A stretch of DNA of 52,724 nt from Bacteroidia bacterium. GTDB lineage: Bacteria > Bacteroidota > Bacteroidia > Bacteroidales > Paludibacteraceae. The stretch spans positions 1 through 52,724 of the forward strand of contig SAAL01000010.1 of NCBI GenBank assembly GCA_009929445.1, in the 5' to 3' direction. Both the position numbers and the translations under genes were made by a program. Positions within the stretch are counted from its first letter, which is position 1. Every line of letters begins with the position of its first letter. Shown piece by piece: positions 51,954-52,724 of this stretch. The notes beneath the pieces are model-generated. The model searched no databases. It was not told the origin of the DNA and was given only the letters and a program-made list of their open reading frames with translations.

Positions 51954-51992
51954 AAAAAATCCCGCTTCTTCATTCTGGAAACGGGATTTTTT
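51954..51992. terminator. Bidirectional terminator between the GH51 gene and the convergent gene
   Basis: Stem AAAAAATCCCG (51954-51964) / CGGGATTTTTT (51982-51992), loop of 17 nt. T runs lie on both strands, so it can end the hydrolase operon and the convergent gene at 51999. Confidence 0.85.
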
Positions 51993-51998
51993 TGTTTT

Positions 51999-52724
51999 TT
52001 AAAATCTCACCTCCACATTATTCATCCTCAGCGGTGAAACTTTCGAATCAGGGTTCGATTCTTTGATGGAAAGCTGGTGAGTAGCTGATTTTTTCAGTTT
52101 GAAAGCGGGTAATTTCATTTTGTAATGTATCCAGCCGGACATTGGCGTGATACTGAAATTCAATCGGTCGGCTTTGTGGTTGAAGTATTTGATTAGCAGT
52201 TGATTTTTCCCTTTCTCAAGCGGGAGAACTACGATTTCTTTCTGATATTCGTCTTGCGTTGGAAGTAAATGGGCAGTAATGTATTTCCCGTTCAGCAAGA
52301 GGTAAACTCCGTTTCCACTGCCAATTTCAACGGCTTTATTCTGATTTCCAGTGCTTTCGATTTCTTGAAGGAAAAGTACACTTTGGCGTGGATTCAGCTC
52401 CATTTCATGCTTTTCTTCGTAGTTGAAATTCTCAATCTTTTTCCAATTCGATGTGTTAATAATTTCCTGATTTTCTTCTTCTACATATCCGAAAACTCCT
52501 TTACCGTTTTTTGTATAAAGATTTCCAAACCTGAAGTCAAAAGGTGCATTCAAGTCGACCCGTTCAATAGTTGTAGATGGATTCAGCTTAACTACTTTCT
52601 CTTCGTTATCTACACGAACCATGATTTCTTTGCCGATTTCATTTTCCGTAAAAGTAATTTCCGGAGTAATTTCTTTCTTATTAGTCTGAAAATCCCACGT
52701 GTAGCCGGTCAGGCTTTTGTAACC
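51999..52724 (-). CDS. C-terminal part of a secreted glycoside hydrolase-like protein (5' end outside window)
   Basis: The frame is open from the stop at 51999 to the window end; the ATG at 52622 is internal, since 34 further in-frame codons (GYKSLTGYTWDFQTN and on) precede it. What is seen is about 241 aa of beta-rich sequence with VLFLQEIES, GNGVYLLLNGKYI and KGKNQLLIKYFNH, a jelly-roll, PA14-like or C-terminal ancillary module as found in fucosidases and other secreted hydrolases. I cannot name the catalytic family. It is convergent with the hydrolase operon. Confidence 0.6.
   Translation of the reverse strand, partial: GYKSLTGYTWDFQTNKKEITPEITFTENEIGKEIMVRVDNEEKVVKLNPSTTIERVDLNAPFDFRFGNLYTKNGKGVFGYVEEENQEIINTSNWKKIENFNYEEKHEMELNPRQSVLFLQEIESTGNQNKAVEIGSGNGVYLLLNGKYITAHLLPTQDEYQKEIVVLPLEKGKNQLLIKYFNHKADRLNFSITPMSGWIHYKMKLPAFKLKKSATHQLSIKESNPDSKVSPLRMNNVEVRF

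Noticed and set aside
52000-52622. A complete 207-aa gene starting at 52622
   Set aside because: The same frame is open for 34 more codons to the window end with similar coding character, so the ATG is internal to a larger gene.

Overview
The window looks like a chromosomal segment of a member of the Bacteroidales (Bacteroidota), possibly a free-living glycan degrader of the Paludibacter/Dysgonomonadaceae kind; the genus is a guess. The reasons are a SusC/SusD pair, lipoprotein signal peptides of the SCSDWL type, a polysaccharide-utilisation operon, promoter-like TAnnTTTG -7 boxes, and weak Shine-Dalgarno sequences.

Layout. (1) 1-135: two tandem tRNA-like sequences on the minus strand, the first cut by the window edge. 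(2) 304-8261: penicillin-binding protein 1C and a giant bacterial alpha-2-macroglobulin lipoprotein, the classical periplasmic-defence pair. (3) 8469-31306, all minus strand: a peptidoglycan and N-acetylmuramic acid (MurNAc) salvage region. In transcription order it holds a NamZ-type exo-muramidase, a Na+/solute symporter, an Amidase_3/golvesin protein, a metallophosphoesterase with a PQQ-type propeller, a family 2 glycosyltransferase, a SpoIID/LytB protein, a second NamZ, a FAD/Fe-S D-lactate-type dehydrogenase, a MurT-like membrane protein, a MurK-like kinase, MurQ, a serine hydrolase fused to an SGNH esterase, and an SDR oxidoreductase. The order MurT-MurK-MurQ resembles the murTKQ operon of Tannerella forsythia, and MurQ releases the D-lactate that the dehydrogenase could oxidise. 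(4) 31744-36784: a SusC/SusD pair with its own terminator. (5) 37114-39304: an NfeD/ClpP-class membrane protease and a divergent ECF sigma factor, with mirrored promoters between them. (6) 39590-51935, plus strand: a tight five-gene glycoside hydrolase operon (GH127-GH43-GH43 fusion, GH31, GH27, GH2, GH51) for an arabinose/galactose/xylose-rich plant polysaccharide. It ends at a bidirectional terminator facing the 3' end of another secreted protein that runs off the window.

The most unusual signal is a family of palindromic repeat elements confined to about 10.98-30.15 kb. At nearly every gene junction there lies a unit of about 115-150 bp bounded by inverted ends of the form GCCCCCTAACCCCC-n-AAGGGGGA and its reverse complement. 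These ends often run into the reading frames: they encode SPFRGLGG-like residues near N-termini and P-x-P tails plus the stop codon at C-termini. One such unit, 416 bp long, carries a complete DUF559 (Vsr-like, PD-(D/E)XK) nuclease domain and sits in frame inside the SpoIID/LytB gene. A second DUF559 gene stands between two nearly identical 137-bp relatives of the element. A third small cargo gene (four-helix-bundle, 23S-intervening-sequence-protein family) is bracketed by inverted arrays of another repeat (AGTTTATAGT). I infer a family of repeat-bounded mobile cassettes with small nuclease or helix-bundle genes, plus many cargo-free derivatives that have remodelled the ends of the genes in the salvage operon.
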